Below are positions 30,570-31,335 of a stretch of DNA of 31,335 nt, in pieces. Both the position numbers and the translations under genes were made by a program. Positions within the stretch are counted from its first letter, which is position 1. Every line of letters starts with the position of its first letter. The notes below the pieces were generated by a model, which was given only the letters and a program-made list of their open reading frames with translations, did no database searches and had not been told where the DNA came from. The stretch is from Euryarchaeota archaeon UBA136 (GTDB lineage Archaea; Thermoplasmatota; Poseidoniia; MGIII; CG-Epi1), in the NCBI GenBank assembly GCA_002506485.1, contig DAXQ01000061.1:1-31335 (forward strand), written 5' to 3'.

Positions 30570-31247
30570 ATGGCCTTACTTCAGCGGGATCTTTTCAATA
30601 GTCCTTATGCTGGTGTTTTTTGCACTACCAATGATGTTCTGACCTTGATACCTCCAGGTATACCTAAGGACGATATAGAGGCCATTTCTGGTGCTTTAGG
30701 GACCACAGTTGAACCCGTTACTATAGGGGGTAGTCGTGTGGTGGGGACTCTGGTGGCCATGAATAGTCAGGGATTACTGGTTTCAAACATAGTGACATCT
30801 CGTGAAATTGGAAAATTAGAGAAACTAGCATCTGATTTTAATTTACGACTAGGTGTAATATCCGATCGTTCCAATGCGATAGGAAATAATTTTCTTGTCA
30901 ATGACAATGGAGGTTTCTGCAATGAGAGACTGGGCGCCCAAACAAGAGAATTAGCTCAAGAGATTCTTGGAGTAGAAATAACACCTAAATCACTGAATCA
31001 GATGGATACTTTGGGCATGATTGGCTGTGTGACTAACAAAGGAGGACTTTGCCATCCCGACATAACAACCCAAGATCAGAAAATGATGAAAGAAATCCTA
31101 GATGTTCCTATAATGGAAGGAACGGTAAACTTCGGTATGCCATTGGTAGGTGCCGGGGTTGTAGCCTCATCGGAAGGTGCAGTCTGCGGTAGGCAAAGTA
31201 CAGGTGTAGAATTGGGTAGAGTTGAAGAGGCCCTCAGTCTCTTTTAA
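30570..31247 (+). CDS. eif6: Translation initiation factor 6 (aIF6)
   Basis: aIF6 binds the 50S subunit and blocks premature joining with 30S; it also helps in ribosome assembly. The 225-residue pentein-fold protein shows its fivefold pseudo-repeats: SPYAGVFCTTNDVLTLIPPG, GSRVVGTLVAMNSQGLLVSN, NAIGNNFLVNDNGGFCNERL, MIGCVTNKGGLCHPD and GMPLVGAGVVASSEGAVCG. It starts 4 bases after the L31e stop. Its last 14 bases overlap the 3' end of a minus-strand gene, which ends the operon here. Confidence 0.96.
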   Translation: MALLQRDLFNSPYAGVFCTTNDVLTLIPPGIPKDDIEAISGALGTTVEPVTIGGSRVVGTLVAMNSQGLLVSNIVTSREIGKLEKLASDFNLRLGVISDRSNAIGNNFLVNDNGGFCNERLGAQTRELAQEILGVEITPKSLNQMDTLGMIGCVTNKGGLCHPDITTQDQKMMKEILDVPIMEGTVNFGMPLVGAGVVASSEGAVCGRQSTGVELGRVEEALSLF

Positions 31248-31335
31248 GCTTGGAAAGAATACTTGTCACAGCTCCAATCTCCGTATCCAGTCCAAGTTTG
31301 ATTTTCTTACCAGTAATATCAAGATGATAATTGGA
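31234..31335 (-). CDS. 3' end of an unidentified gene (partial)
   Basis: The minus strand is open from the window edge to TGA at 31234-31236. It encodes the last 33 residues of a protein that include LDITGKKIKLGLDTEIGAV and a helical SILSKLKRD end. Codon use and the gene-like charge pattern support a real coding end, and a 14-base tail-to-tail overlap with aIF6 matches the other convergent junctions here. The family is not recognised. Confidence 0.5.
   Translation of the reverse strand, partial: SNYHLDITGKKIKLGLDTEIGAVTSILSKLKRD

Noticed and set aside
1..31335. CRISPR array, insertion sequence, prophage or defence cluster
   Set aside because: I saw no regularly spaced repeats, transposase or integrase motifs, terminal inverted repeats or phage structural genes. 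The content is core metabolism and information processing.

Overview
The window is archaeal chromosome. It carries genes that in prokaryotes are restricted to, or typical of, Archaea: fibrillarin, topoisomerase VI subunit B, an archaeal-type alanyl-tRNA synthetase, TrmY, geranylgeranyl reductase, a Hef-type helicase, ribosomal proteins S19e, L39e and L31e, and aIF6. Moderate G+C, very tight packing, a bacterial-looking topoisomerase I, PurH, an OPT transporter and a sodium/solute symporter together suggest a marine Thermoplasmatota lineage (Marine Group II/III-like). That placement is inference from gene content, not from a phylogeny.

Layout. 1-7747 is all on the minus strand: a gene start cut by the window edge, flpA, top6B, a PUA-like protein with an NSUN-type m5C methyltransferase, a UDP-sugar dehydrogenase, and two aminotransferases (ilvE and a class I enzyme). 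7832-11863 is a thiamine locus: a ThiR-like regulator and a ThiV-like symporter on the plus strand meet thiamine pyrophosphokinase, which shares an operon with geranylgeranyl reductase, on the minus strand. 11927-17036 (minus) holds a sugar nucleotidyltransferase, a UbiA prenyltransferase, trmY, tRNA-Gly(CCC) and an OPT transporter. 17115-29126 is mainly plus: alaS, topA, a 2H phosphodiesterase, a Hef-like helicase, kptA, purH, a zinc-ribbon protein and two membrane proteins; a CoA-binding protein lies on the minus strand inside this block. A UPF0306-like flavin protein (minus) and the S19e-L39e-L31e-aIF6 operon (plus) close the window, followed by the 3' end of an unidentified minus-strand gene.

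Expression signals are unusually readable. About ten genes have an AT-rich TATA-like element centred 23-29 bases before their start codon, which implies leaderless mRNAs. In three divergent gene pairs one AT-rich element seems to serve both genes, leaderless on one side and with a leader plus Shine-Dalgarno sequence on the other. All four convergent gene pairs abut or overlap, leaving no space for terminators.

I saw no CRISPR array, insertion sequence, integrase, phage gene or defence island. No stretch above 300 bases lacks a gene; the largest gap (162 bases, before topA) holds a perfect 20-base palindrome. The most interesting points are the thiamine salvage locus, the composite topoisomerase I with three C-terminal repeats in place of zinc fingers, the KptA protein that lacks its first catalytic-type histidine, and the promoter architecture.
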